Numbered from the stretch's first letter, positions 16,037-25,102 are shown. The stretch: 64,000 bases of DNA from Paenibacillus dendritiformis (GCF_021654795.1 NZ_AP025344.1:5952501-6016500); one strand, 5' to 3'. A program made the numbers and translations. The notes: generated by a model not told the origin, from the sequence alone.

Positions 16037-16452
16037 AATGCCACTCTTTCCCGTTTTGTTTGCCCTGCGTATACCTTACCTATTTATAGGGGCCTGTGTC
16101 CACAACAAAGAAAAACACCCTTCGCGGGTGCTGTTTCTTATAGTCGGTGAATGTTGGTTTTTGTCCGTGTACGTTGGAAAATCGAAAGAATTGTCTGTAA
16201 ATAGTGGACACTGCTTCGAGAATGAGACCGTTTTTCTCAAGCCCCGAAAACACTATATAATGTGAGTTTACAATTCACATCTTCTATATATCGATTTTTC
16301 TTACGCTCAAAGCTTAACACCCTTTTGTCTACTTATGTGTGGACACTTTAGTAGTTTTTCCACAAACAGAGGACTATGCCCACATTCTCCTATTTCTATC
16401 CCTGAAACAATCAAGACTGATATTCACGCCAAACCTCGTCCTCATCTCTGAC
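16037..16452. other. AT-rich non-coding relic region
   Basis: This stretch is markedly more AT-rich than its neighbours. It holds a small hairpin CACCC/GGGTG (about 16119-16133) followed by TTTCTT and three copies of TGTCCAC or its complement (about 16088, 16203, 16337), which could be relics of a mobile element. No credible gene was found. Confidence 0.35.
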
Positions 16453-17325
16453 TCAGAGCAAAAAGAAATCAGCCATCGTGCAAAACAGAATCAGCATGCT
16501 GATGACCTGATTCAGGTTGTAGGAGGCCATGTTCATTCGCTTCCGGCTGCTTGGCCGGACGATGCGGTGCTCGACCGCAAGCAGCACGGCGGAGGCCGCG
16601 ATGCCCGTCAAGTAGATCCAACCGAGCCCCCGGATGAAGAAGAGGGCGAACAGCACGGCCAGCATAATCGTATGGAGGCCGCGGGCGATGAACAGCGCAT
16701 CCTCGTAGCCGAATAAGCTCGGTACGGACCACAGTCCGGTCTTCCGGTCGAACTCGATATCCTGCGTCGCATAAATAATATCGAAGCCGGCAATCCAGAG
16801 CATCACCACCAGGCCGAGCAAGAACGGCGTCAAGGCAAGCTCCCCCGTGACGGCGAACCAGGCGCCCACCGGCGCGGATGCAATCGTGAAGCCGAGATAC
16901 AGATGGCAGAGCCAGGTGAACCGCTTCGTATACGAATACGAGCAGATGAGCGCGATCGCGACCGGGGACAGCCAGAGGCAGAGCGGATTCAGCATGCCTG
17001 CCGCGAAGATGAAGACGGCGAAGTTCAGCAGGATGAACGCCGTCACCTCCCGCTCCTGAAGCAGCCGCTGCGGCAGATGGCGGTGGGCCGTCCGCGGGTT
17101 GGCCTCATCATATTCCCGGTCGGCCAGCCGGTTGAAGGCGTTCGCCCCGTTCCGCGCCGCCACCAGCGCGATAAGCGACCACAGCATCACATGCGCGGAC
17201 GGCAGGCCGCCGGCGGCCCATACCATCGAGATTAGCGCGAACGGCAGCGAGAACAGGGTATGCGAGAACATGACGAGCTCGCCGAACAGCCGGGTCTTGC
17301 GGTATAGCTTCTGAATCCAGATCAT
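16453..17325 (-). CDS. UbiA-family prenyltransferase (DmkA role; MqnP/UbiA-like type)
   Basis: A 290-residue integral membrane prenyltransferase with eight or nine helices. The first aspartate motif is NRLADREYDEANPRT (65-79) and the second GFDIIYATQDIEFDRKTG. Together with SYTKRFTWLCHLYLG these match the group annotated as putative 4-hydroxybenzoate polyprenyltransferase, which includes MqnP, rather than MenA. It should attach a polyprenyl chain to an aromatic quinone precursor. In Listeria the EET prenyltransferase DmkA makes demethylmenaquinone; the equivalent gene here is of another subfamily. The ATG at 17323-17325 follows GGGGGAG by six bases. Confidence 0.88.
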   Translation of the reverse strand: MIWIQKLYRKTRLFGELVMFSHTLFSLPFALISMVWAAGGLPSAHVMLWSLIALVAARNGANAFNRLADREYDEANPRTAHRHLPQRLLQEREVTAFILLNFAVFIFAAGMLNPLCLWLSPVAIALICSYSYTKRFTWLCHLYLGFTIASAPVGAWFAVTGELALTPFLLGLVVMLWIAGFDIIYATQDIEFDRKTGLWSVPSLFGYEDALFIARGLHTIMLAVLFALFFIRGLGWIYLTGIAASAVLLAVEHRIVRPSSRKRMNMASYNLNQVISMLILFCTMADFFLL

Positions 17326-17585
17326 TTCTGACTCCCCCAATATCAATCATCCAGGCTTCGGTTCCAGACCAATTGCCGGAGCCATGGCAGCCCGCACGGA
17401 ACGACCGCTGACAGGCCCGCGGCGGCTCCTTGGTCTGAGCATGGCCTATACACATCGTGCCGCCCTCGAACCGCAATTATACATGCTTGCCCCGGACAGT
17501 GCTGATGCCTCAATGGCTCGATACGGCCGGGGCGCAGGAACGGCCGATAGCGGACGCTTCAATTTCCGATTCCATGCTTATGCGC

Positions 17586-18923
17586 TTATGCTGCGATGCC
17601 GCCCAGGACGCCGTCCAGCGCTGCCAGCATCGCATCGATATCGCCCGTCTCGACGACGAGAGGCGGCTGGAACGCCAAGACGTTGCGGCCGATGCCATTC
17701 TTCCCGATGATGAAGCCGCGTTCCTTCATCGCTTCCAGCACGGCGTCGGTCAGCGCGGCGTTGTCCGTTCCCGCCGGACCCTGCAGCTCAGCCCCGATCA
17801 TCAGTCCGCGGCCCCGCACGTCCGCGATCACCGGGTGCTTCCGCTGCAGCTCTTCCAATCCCTGCTTCAGCCGTTCGCCTAACCGGGATGCCCGCTCGAC
17901 CAGACCTTCTTCCTCGATATAGTCCAATACGGCCAACGCCGTTGCGGACGAGACCGGATTGCCGCCGAAGGTCGAGGCGGACGGGCGGGTGAAGCTCGCC
18001 GCAATCTCGTCGGTCGTCGCAAAGGCGCCGATCGGCACTCCGTTCCCGAGCGCTTTGGCCATCGAGACGATATCCGGCGCGACACCGTCATGGTCGAGCG
18101 CGAACATGCGGCCCGTACGGCCGAAGCCGGTCTGAATCTCATCCGCAATCAGCAGCACGCCATAGGCATCAAGCAATGCCTTCACTTCGCGGAAATAGCC
18201 TTCCGGCGGCACGATGATGCCGCCATTGCCCTGAACCGGCTCGACAATCATCGCCGCATACCGCTCTGGAGCCGCCTCCAGCGCCTGTCTCAGCGCCTCC
18301 AGCGAGCGGCGCATCGCGGACTCCGCGTCCAGACCCGGCTCGTACGGCCGCGGAATGAACGTGACGCCGCTCTCATCGAGATGGTCGTCGGCCCGCCACA
18401 TCGGCAGCCCGGTCACGCCCATCGTGAGCCAGGTACGGCCGTGCAGCCCGTACTCCAGCGCCAGGAAATCGCGGCGCTTCGTATGCAGCCGGGCCAGGAG
18501 CAGCGCGCCCTCGTTGGCCTCCGAGCCGCTGTTGCAGAAGAACGTCCGCGACAGCCGGCCCGGCAGGATCCCGTTCGCCAGCCGCTCGGCCAGATCAACC
18601 ATCGGCTGCGTCAAGTATATCGTCGTGGTATGCTGCAGCGTCTGCAGCTGCTTCACCGAAGCCTCCACGATGCGGGGGTTGGAGTGTCCGCAGGCGACGA
18701 CGGAGACACCGGCGAAAAAGTCCGTATACCGGCGGCCTTCATGGTCGTACAAGTATTGCATGGATCCGCGCACAATCTGCGGGGGCCGCCGATAGAAATG
18801 CTGCGTGCAAGGGTAGAAATAAGCCCGCCGCTTCGCGAGCACGCCCTCCGGCCCGATAAAGGCGCTCCCTTCTAACCCGCTTGTTCGGTTTTCTTTCTGT
18901 GGTTCGTTCTCGATGTTTGTCAT
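17586..18923 (-). CDS. class III PLP-dependent aminotransferase
   Basis: A 445-residue fold type I class III aminotransferase (acetylornithine, 4-aminobutyrate, AGXT2 group). Visible are the PLP phosphate region NSGSEANEGA, the PLP aspartate in LLIADEIQTGFGRTG, and the Schiff-base lysine in SMAKALGNGVPIGAF. It starts four bases inside the end of the U32 gene (ATGA overlap), so both are made together. Its substrate is not clear: the context is quinone and electron-transfer genes, not arginine metabolism. It could supply an aromatic or amino-acid intermediate, or be a passenger. Confidence 0.88.
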   Translation of the reverse strand: MTNIENEPQKENRTSGLEGSAFIGPEGVLAKRRAYFYPCTQHFYRRPPQIVRGSMQYLYDHEGRRYTDFFAGVSVVACGHSNPRIVEASVKQLQTLQHTTTIYLTQPMVDLAERLANGILPGRLSRTFFCNSGSEANEGALLLARLHTKRRDFLALEYGLHGRTWLTMGVTGLPMWRADDHLDESGVTFIPRPYEPGLDAESAMRRSLEALRQALEAAPERYAAMIVEPVQGNGGIIVPPEGYFREVKALLDAYGVLLIADEIQTGFGRTGRMFALDHDGVAPDIVSMAKALGNGVPIGAFATTDEIAASFTRPSASTFGGNPVSSATALAVLDYIEEEGLVERASRLGERLKQGLEELQRKHPVIADVRGRGLMIGAELQGPAGTDNAALTDAVLEAMKERGFIIGKNGIGRNVLAFQPPLVVETGDIDAMLAALDGVLGGIAA

Positions 18924-21070
18924 CGCGCAACCGCTCCTTCCTTCTGTCCGGCTGCTTCCTTATGATTCGTCATTGCCTTCCGTTTCGTTGCCGCACTCGG
19001 TTTCGTCGACGTTTTCGACTGCGATGCGGCCTTCGATTCCGTCGGTGCCTTCGATTCCGTGGCTGTCGTCGAATCTGCCGCAGGCTCCGCTTCCGTCTTC
19101 GCTTCCGCCGGGCCCTTCGGCTCGCCCATCGGGCGGTCGAATTGCAGCGCGCCCAGCGTATATCCGGCATAGACCGGCTTCATGCCGCGATAGATCTCCT
19201 CGCATTGTTCAAGTTCCTGCAGCGCCGTCCGGTAAGCCTGCACGATGCCGCGCAGCTGCTCGGACGTATACGATTGCCCTTCAATCCGGAAATGGTTCAC
19301 ACCAGCGGAGTGGAGCTCGGCGAGAAACGGCATGTAACACAGCTCCTTGCACAAAGCGAGATGGTTGCGGCCGCGGGCGTCCCGGTAGACCGGATTCTCC
19401 CCTTTGTCCGTCATCAGCACGAGATAACGGTTGTCGACGTAGCGGTTATCCTCCTGGCTGATCGGCTCCAGCACCTCCGCATTCTCATACAGATCAAGCT
19501 CCAGATACATGACGACCGGAGAACCGTGCACGATCACCTCGACCGGCACCGGGCTCTGCTCCAGCAGCAACGCGAGATCATGCAGCGGCAGCTCCAGCGA
19601 CGCCGTTATCCGCTCCAGACCGAAGCGCTCGTGATAGAATTCGGCTGAACGGGCATTGTACACGTTCAGATTGACATCTCCGATGAGCGGCAGGCCGGCA
19701 TCGCGGAAGCGGCGCATCGCGCCCAGATTCGTGACGAGCAGCCCGTCCAGGCCGCTGCGATCCTGTGCCAGGGCATGGCTGTATTGCTCCATATGCAGTC
19801 CGTCCATCATGCGCGGCAGGCCGAGGACCACCTTCGACGCGCCGGCGGCGCCGGCAATCCGTTCTATATCGCCGCGCGTGAACGGCCGTGCCGGCTGGAA
19901 CACGTCTCCCGCGAGATAGACGATATCGGCGCCCGCTTCCAGCGCGGCCTGCGCCTGTTCGGCATCGTTCACATGAACGGAGAGCTGCGGGCGTTCGGTC
20001 CGGCGGGACGGGGTACGCACCTCCGCCAAGGCGGCCTTCACTTGCTCGATGCGCTCCACCTTCATTTCCCGTTCGGCGGTCGGGGTGCTGAACACTTTGC
20101 CCGTGCTGTAGAACTTGCCGGTTCCTTCATAACGGGTATTGAGATAATCCAGTCCGGGCTTGCCGAACGCATAGGCCGTCGTAAAATCCCGCTTCCGGTT
20201 CTCGAACAGCTTGCGGCTGTCCTGCGAGCGCTCAAAGCCGACCGGATCGGCGAGATAGCGGTCGATCGCGTCACCGTAGCTGTTCACCAGCAGGCGGAGG
20301 AACTCGGCGTCACGCATCCGTCCTTCGATTTTGAAAGAGGTGATTCCCGCTTCGATCAGCTCCGGAATATGCTCATACAGATTCATATCCTTGGCGGCCA
20401 GCGGATATTCGGTCGGGTACACGTTGCCGTCCTTTTTCACGCGGTACTCCCAACGGCAAGGCTTCATGCAGCGGCCCCGGTTGGCGCTGTTGCCGAACAG
20501 CAGCGAGCTGTAGTAGCAGTTGGCGCCATGCACCGTGCACATGTCGCCATGGACGAAGTACTCGAACTCCATGCCGGTCTTCGCTTGCAGCAGCTGCGCC
20601 GTCCGAAGATCCATCTCCCGGGAAGCGACGATGCGCGTCACGCCGAGCTCCTGCAGCGCGCGAATCATTTCCTCGTTATGCACGTTCATCATCACCGAGG
20701 CATGCACGGGAAGCCGGGTCAGGTTCATCTCCTTAATCAGCGGAAAGACGGCCATATCCTGGGCGATAATCCCGTCCGGACCAACCTCGTTCAGGAATGA
20801 CAGGTACCGCTTCGCTTCCTCGATGTCCTCGCCGTTCAGCAGATTGTTGACCGTCACATAGACGCGCTTGCCCCGTTCATGCGCCATCTCGGCGGCCGCC
20901 CGAATCTCGTCGCAGGACAGATTGTAGCCCTTGCGCATCATTCGCATGTTCAGCGACGGCCCACCGAAATATACCGCATCGCAATTTGCCTCTATCACTT
21001 GTTTGAAAATATCAAACGTGCCTGCCGGGGCCAGCAGCTCGACCTCTTTGCCGTGAAAATATCTAGCCAT
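18920..21070 (-). CDS. tandem U32 Fe-S protein (UbiU/UbiV-like or RNA hydroxylase type)
   Basis: A 716-residue protein made of two U32-type barrels. The first (about 5-330) begins VELLAPAGTFDIFKQVIEA and holds four Cys (178, 185, 201, 205) in CTVHGANC...GRCMKPCRWEY, the expected 4Fe-4S site. The second (about 360-630) is more divergent, with a CKELC pair near 590. A Lys/Ala/Ser/Thr-rich tail of about 70 residues follows. U32 proteins include UbiU/UbiV, which hydroxylate ubiquinone precursors without oxygen, and RlhA/TrhP, which hydroxylate RNA. The 'peptidase' label of the family is doubtful. The ATG at 21068-21070 follows GGAGG. An FNR box precedes it, and the aminotransferase and UbiA genes follow. 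Confidence 0.85.
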   Translation of the reverse strand: MARYFHGKEVELLAPAGTFDIFKQVIEANCDAVYFGGPSLNMRMMRKGYNLSCDEIRAAAEMAHERGKRVYVTVNNLLNGEDIEEAKRYLSFLNEVGPDGIIAQDMAVFPLIKEMNLTRLPVHASVMMNVHNEEMIRALQELGVTRIVASREMDLRTAQLLQAKTGMEFEYFVHGDMCTVHGANCYYSSLLFGNSANRGRCMKPCRWEYRVKKDGNVYPTEYPLAAKDMNLYEHIPELIEAGITSFKIEGRMRDAEFLRLLVNSYGDAIDRYLADPVGFERSQDSRKLFENRKRDFTTAYAFGKPGLDYLNTRYEGTGKFYSTGKVFSTPTAEREMKVERIEQVKAALAEVRTPSRRTERPQLSVHVNDAEQAQAALEAGADIVYLAGDVFQPARPFTRGDIERIAGAAGASKVVLGLPRMMDGLHMEQYSHALAQDRSGLDGLLVTNLGAMRRFRDAGLPLIGDVNLNVYNARSAEFYHERFGLERITASLELPLHDLALLLEQSPVPVEVIVHGSPVVMYLELDLYENAEVLEPISQEDNRYVDNRYLVLMTDKGENPVYRDARGRNHLALCKELCYMPFLAELHSAGVNHFRIEGQSYTSEQLRGIVQAYRTALQELEQCEEIYRGMKPVYAGYTLGALQFDRPMGEPKGPAEAKTEAEPAADSTTATESKAPTESKAASQSKTSTKPSAATKRKAMTNHKEAAGQKEGAVAR

Positions 21071-21125
21071 GCCCGTTCCTCCTATCCCCTGTTCCATGCT
21101 TTCTAGTTTTATTTTCCTAATTTTA

Positions 21126-21167
21126 AATATATCAGACTTTGAGATATTTTATGTGATATTTTTCACT
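21126..21167 (-). promoter_or_regulatory. FNR box and class II promoter of the U32 gene
   Basis: TGTGATATTTTTCACT (21152-21167) fits TGTGA-N6-TCAC(A/T). On the minus strand TATATT at 21126-21131 can serve as -10, placing the start near 21119 and the box centre about 41 bp upstream. No -35 hexamer is evident. Confidence 0.72.
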
Positions 21168-21214
21168 TGATAGGCTGTACTTATAGAAGAGGTGGCGATC
21201 TATAGCCGATCCGA

Positions 21215-22006
21215 TCACCACCATGAGATGAACAGCAGCAGGACAAGGAACGACGCGATAAACAGCGTGTCCGGCGTCCGCCATACGAGCGTGCGCAGCG
21301 ACGTGCGCGGCGCATGCAGCACATATCCCCGGGCCTCCATCGCCTGGACCAGCTCCTCGGCCCGCCGGAACGCGCTGACGATGACAGGCACCATGAGCGT
21401 CATGACCATCTTGCCCTTCTGGACGAAGGAGATCTCGTGGAAATCGGCGCCGCGCGAAGCCTGCGCCTTCATCACTTTGTCGGCCTCCTCGAATATGGTT
21501 GGTATGAAGCGCAGCGAGATGCCGATCATCATCGACCACTGCTGCGGCGAGCCGCCGACGAAGCGCAGCGGCTTCAACACCCGCTCCAGCCCGAGGTTGA
21601 GCTCGACCGGCGTGGTCGTGAATGTCAAAATCGCGGTAAAGCTAACGAGCAGCGCCATGCGCCATACCGCGTAGGCCCCGTAGGTAACGCCTCCGGTCGT
21701 AATGTTGAGCTTGCCCGCATTCACCAGCGAGTTGCCGCTCTTGTCGAATAAGATATAGAACAGGAACATGAAGGCCATAATGAACCAGAGCGGCCGCGAC
21801 GCCCGAAAATAACGGGTTAAGGAAATGCGCGAACTCACCATCACCAGCAGGGCGAATCCGCTCAGCGCCGCAAGCTCCGCGAACGCCTCAGCCATAATGA
21901 CCGTGATTAGAAAAAGGACCATCGCCACCAGTTTCCCCCGCGGATCGAGGCGGTGAATCCACGAATCCGCGGCGACATACCGGCCGAGCAACATTTTGGC
22001 TTCCAT
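21215..22006 (-). CDS. ECF transporter transmembrane subunit (EcfT)
   Basis: A 263-residue T component with five or six helices. SWIHRLDPRGKLV near residue 16 is the family's N-terminal signature, and the two ATPase-docking Ala-Arg-Gly motifs appear as MKAQASRGADFH near residue 190 and MEARGYV near 228. It is the last gene of an operon with EetA, the EetB-EcfA fusion and a second EcfA, four bases downstream of the latter. In Listeria, separate ECF subunits move flavin out of the cytosol for EET; this is the probable equivalent. Confidence 0.9.
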   Translation of the reverse strand: MEAKMLLGRYVAADSWIHRLDPRGKLVAMVLFLITVIMAEAFAELAALSGFALLVMVSSRISLTRYFRASRPLWFIMAFMFLFYILFDKSGNSLVNAGKLNITTGGVTYGAYAVWRMALLVSFTAILTFTTTPVELNLGLERVLKPLRFVGGSPQQWSMMIGISLRFIPTIFEEADKVMKAQASRGADFHEISFVQKGKMVMTLMVPVIVSAFRRAEELVQAMEARGYVLHAPRTSLRTLVWRTPDTLFIASFLVLLLFISWW

Positions 22007-22010
22007 CTGG

Positions 22011-22916
22011 CTAGTCCCCCTCCCTGCTGTCTAATGGGCGTTCCGCGCTTCCGCCCGCCTTCATGCCCAACCGCTCCGCAATCCAATCGGCCCAGCCTTC
22101 CGGATCGGCGGGCAGAGCATCGAGCGGCGCGCCCGTCTTCTCCGCCACCAGCGCCGCGAGGCGCAGCGTGGCGGGAATCTCGATACCGGCCGCCTCCAGT
22201 TCCTCGGGCCGGCGGATCAGCTCCTGCCGGCCGCCTTGGAAGACGATGCGGCCTTCCTTCATCAGGATGAAGCAATCGGCATGCGCGAACACTTCATCCA
22301 GGCGGTGCGTCACCATGACGACCGCCTTGCCCTGCCGGGCGCACAGTCCGTGCAGAAGGCGAATCAGCTCCGCCCGGCTTATCGGGTCCAGCGTCGCCGT
22401 CGGCTCATCCAGCACGAGCAGCTCCGGATCCGAGGAGAGCACCGTCGCAATCGCTACCTTGCGAATCTGGCCTCCGCTCAGCTCGAACGGGCTGGTCTCC
22501 AGCACCGAGGAGGGCAAGCCTACCATCGCGAGGGCCTCCCGCGCCGCTTCGGCTGCTGCCTCGGGCTTCGCCCCGAACTGAATCGGCCCGAACATCAGGT
22601 CCCGTTCGACCGTCTCCTCGAACAGTTGGTGCTCGGGGAATTGGAACACGAGACCGACCCGGCGGCGCAGCGGCTTGAGGCCGGACTGCTTCGCTCCGCC
22701 CTCGAAGGTATATTCCAGCACCTGCAGCTTCCCGGAGGTCGGCTGCAGGATGCCGTTGAAATGCTGCAGCAGCGTCGATTTGCCGGAGCCGGTCGACCCG
22801 AGCACGACCGTGAAGCCGGAGCCGACGGCAAAATCCAAATTCTGCAGCGCATGGACCGGCGGCTGTCCCTGCGCCATATAATCGTAGGTTAATCGTTCGG
22901 CGTGCACGATGGCCAT
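22011..22916 (-). CDS. ECF transporter ATPase (EcfA2-like)
   Basis: A 301-residue ABC ATPase: Walker A GSTGSGKSTL (about 40-49), Q-loop FQFPEHQLFEETV, signature ELSGGQIRK, Walker B LLVLDEPTA. FQFPEHQLF is typical of ECF ATPases. It overlaps the fusion gene by 28 bp and lies four bases before EcfT. It would pair with the ATPase domain of the fusion protein as the A/A' dimer. The C-terminal 60 residues are charged and variable. Confidence 0.9.
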   Translation of the reverse strand: MAIVHAERLTYDYMAQGQPPVHALQNLDFAVGSGFTVVLGSTGSGKSTLLQHFNGILQPTSGKLQVLEYTFEGGAKQSGLKPLRRRVGLVFQFPEHQLFEETVERDLMFGPIQFGAKPEAAAEAAREALAMVGLPSSVLETSPFELSGGQIRKVAIATVLSSDPELLVLDEPTATLDPISRAELIRLLHGLCARQGKAVVMVTHRLDEVFAHADCFILMKEGRIVFQGGRQELIRRPEELEAAGIEIPATLRLAALVAEKTGAPLDALPADPEGWADWIAERLGMKAGGSAERPLDSREGD

Positions 22917-24442
22917 AAGGCGTTCACCAACTCTCTCTCGTCATTCGTCGAAGCGACCGCCACGCCGCGCTCCCGCAGCGCTTGGGCCACCGACCAGACG
23001 AACGGGGCCTGCAGCCGGCACTCCCGCATCAGCGCCTCATCCGCGAACAAAGCCTCGGGGGCGACATCCGCCGCAATCTTCCCGTCCTTCAGCACGATCG
23101 CGCGTTCGGAGGCCATAATCTCTTCCGCATCATGCGTAATCGAGATAATCGTATATTTGCCGCTCGCATGCAGCTCCGTCCAATATGCCGTCATCTCCCG
23201 CTTGGAGCGCTCGTCGAGCATCGAGGTCGCCTCGTCGAAGATAAGCACCTCCGGCTCCAGCACCATCATGCCGGCGATGGCGGCCCGCTGCTTCTGACCG
23301 CCGGACAGCTGCGCGGGATGGCGGTCCAGCAGCGGCTCGACGCCGAAGCGCCGTGCCGCGTCCGCCAGCCGGCGCTCCATCTCCGCCAGCGGCAGGCAGC
23401 GGTTCTCCATGCCGAAGGCGATATCGTCCCGCACCGTCGTCGCGAAAAATTGATTGTCCGGATTCTGGAACAAGAAGCCGACGCGGCGGCGAATCTCCTC
23501 CAGACTCGCTTCGGTTAGCGTCAGGCCCGCCACCGCGATGCGGCCAGCCTGAGGGCGGTGCAGGCCATTGAGCAGCTTCACCAGCGTCGACTTCCCGGAG
23601 CCGTTGGGGCCGACGATGGACACCCATTGCCCCTGCGGAATCCGGAGGGACAATTCATCGAAGAGCAGGCGGTCAGGACGGTACTGGTACCGGACACCGG
23701 ACAAGACGACCGCGTCATCCGCTCCTTGGGCGTCCGAGCCTCTCTCCAGGCCGACGGGCGCAGGTTCCGCGGCCGCCCCGGGCGCTCCGCTCGCTGGGAT
23801 ATCCGAAGCGAGCGCGTGATTCCGTTCAAGCGCCGCCTGCCGGTTCGCATCCGCCGCCGAGCTGTCGATCTGCGGCGTCAGCTTGTCGAAGAGCGGCAGC
23901 TTCGCCAGCGCCGCCACAATGTACTTCACGGCAATGCCGATGAAGACGCCGGTCACCACGCCGGTTATAAGCAGCACCGGCAAGTAGTAAAAAATATTGG
24001 CGGTGCGGAATACAATATACGCCGCCGTCAATTGGCCCGCGTTATGCGCCGCGCCGCCCACCACGGAAATGCCGATAAGGCTGACATGATCTTTTCCGAT
24101 TTTCAAAATGGCATACATGACGGCGAAGCTGAACAGCGATCCGAGGAAGCTGAACAGAAATGCGGAGAACGTCCCCAGCAACAAGGTCATCAGCAGCGTC
24201 TTCAAGATGACCAGCATCAACGCGTCGCGGCCGCGCAGGAAGTAGAGGCAGGCGAGAATCATGACGTTCGCGAGCCCCAGCTTCGCGCCGGGAATCGGCA
24301 TAATCGTCTGCACGGGCAGCATCGCTTCCACGAAGCCGAGCACGACGGCCACGGCGCTAAAAATCGCGATAATCACCGCCCTTTTCAAGGCTTCCGAAGA
24401 AGCTTCCCCCTTCCGCCAGGCCAGGCTATTGTACGACCGCAT
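22889..24442 (-). CDS. eetB: EetB (Gx transporter) fused to an ECF ATPase
   Basis: A 517-residue fusion in one uninterrupted frame. Residues 20-190 form a six-helix membrane domain of the Gx/EetB family (older name heptaprenyl diphosphate synthase component I), with PIPGAKLGLANV and GGAAHNAGQL. A low-complexity linker (195-245) leads to a complete ECF ATPase: Walker A GPNGSGKST (278-286), Q-loop FQNPDNQFF, LSGGQ (379-383), Walker B LIFDEA. In Listeria EetB is a separate protein. The fusion implies that EetB acts as the substrate-binding (S) component of an ECF transporter. It overlaps eetA by 17 bp. I chose the ATG at 24440-24442, nine bases after GGGGAGG. Confidence 0.9.
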   Translation of the reverse strand: MRSYNSLAWRKGEASSEALKRAVIIAIFSAVAVVLGFVEAMLPVQTIMPIPGAKLGLANVMILACLYFLRGRDALMLVILKTLLMTLLLGTFSAFLFSFLGSLFSFAVMYAILKIGKDHVSLIGISVVGGAAHNAGQLTAAYIVFRTANIFYYLPVLLITGVVTGVFIGIAVKYIVAALAKLPLFDKLTPQIDSSAADANRQAALERNHALASDIPASGAPGAAAEPAPVGLERGSDAQGADDAVVLSGVRYQYRPDRLLFDELSLRIPQGQWVSIVGPNGSGKSTLVKLLNGLHRPQAGRIAVAGLTLTEASLEEIRRRVGFLFQNPDNQFFATTVRDDIAFGMENRCLPLAEMERRLADAARRFGVEPLLDRHPAQLSGGQKQRAAIAGMMVLEPEVLIFDEATSMLDERSKREMTAYWTELHASGKYTIISITHDAEEIMASERAIVLKDGKIAADVAPEALFADEALMRECRLQAPFVWSVAQALRERGVAVASTNDERELVNALWPSCTPND

Positions 24443-24821
24443 CAATCTCATCCTCCCCTGCGCCGTCCTCGCTTACCAGCTCGACGAGCACACGATGAGG
24501 GATGCAGACGATCGTGCTGTTCGGACGAGTTACGAAGCCAAAGGACAGACATACTTTATCCGGGCAATCGGCCTCGAACATTTCAATGCCATAGTCATGA
24601 ACCTTCAGTATATTTAGTCCTTTGCTTGTTTCGACTTTTATAATCTGCTCTTCCTTCGTCAGTTCTACTTTTTGATACAATTCTCCGTCCACCGTAATAT
24701 TGGCAAACACCTTTGAATTGTGCAAATTTTCACTTTCTTGTTGAAACAGCCATTTCGGCACAAGAAACGCCAGCGCCGCGATGACAATGACTCCGATGAG
24801 AATCAGGTCTCCACGTTTCAT
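24426..24821 (-). CDS. eetA: EetA, NusG domain II protein
   Basis: A 131-residue protein: one N-terminal membrane helix (about 5-22), then an exposed NusG-domain-II fold with the family motif DCPDKVC (85-91) and IVCIPHR (104-110); Cys86, Cys91 and Cys106 are the conserved ones. In Listeria EetA is required for EET with EetB but its chemistry is unknown. It leads the minus-strand operon eetA, eetB-ecfA, ecfA2, ecfT, behind a good sigma-A promoter, and is divergent from apbE. AAGGAG precedes the ATG. Confidence 0.92.
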   Translation of the reverse strand: MKRGDLILIGVIVIAALAFLVPKWLFQQESENLHNSKVFANITVDGELYQKVELTKEEQIIKVETSKGLNILKVHDYGIEMFEADCPDKVCLSFGFVTRPNSTIVCIPHRVLVELVSEDGAGEDEIDAVVQ

Positions 24822-24865
24822 TGCAATGACTCCTTGGATTAAATTTGAATAGTTTATCTTTTGCC

Positions 24866-24894
24866 ATTATACAACTCCCGTCCCTCATCATCAA
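24866..24894 (-). promoter_or_regulatory. sigma-A promoter of the eetA operon
   Basis: On the minus strand TTGATG (24889-24894) and TATAAT (24866-24871) are 17 bp apart. No FNR box was found, so this part of the system may be made constitutively. Confidence 0.75.
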
Positions 24895-24987
24895 TGAAGT
24901 TCCATGTCCATCCGATGACATCTGTCCATGACCATGGATGACGCCCGCGGACGAAGCCCCGCCGGAGCGGGATCGTAACGGGCTTCC

Positions 24988-25015
24988 TTGCAACTCCATC
25001 CGTAACTGTTATAAT
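24988..25015 (+). promoter_or_regulatory. sigma-A promoter of apbE
   Basis: TTGCAA (24988-24993) and TATAAT (25010-25015) are 16 bp apart, with the start about 80 bp before the ATG. It is divergent from the eetA promoter. Confidence 0.7.
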
Positions 25016-25102
25016 AAGCGTGTTCCGCAAGAGAGCTTCGCCGCCACGGGAAGCTGCGCGAACCGATATCCAGTCAGTCTAACCGAACGGGGGAATTGAG
25101 AT

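Noticed and set aside
16038..16265. 75-codon plus-strand frame
   Set aside because: AT-rich, Cys/Phe-rich product spanning a terminator-like hairpin; no ribosome site.
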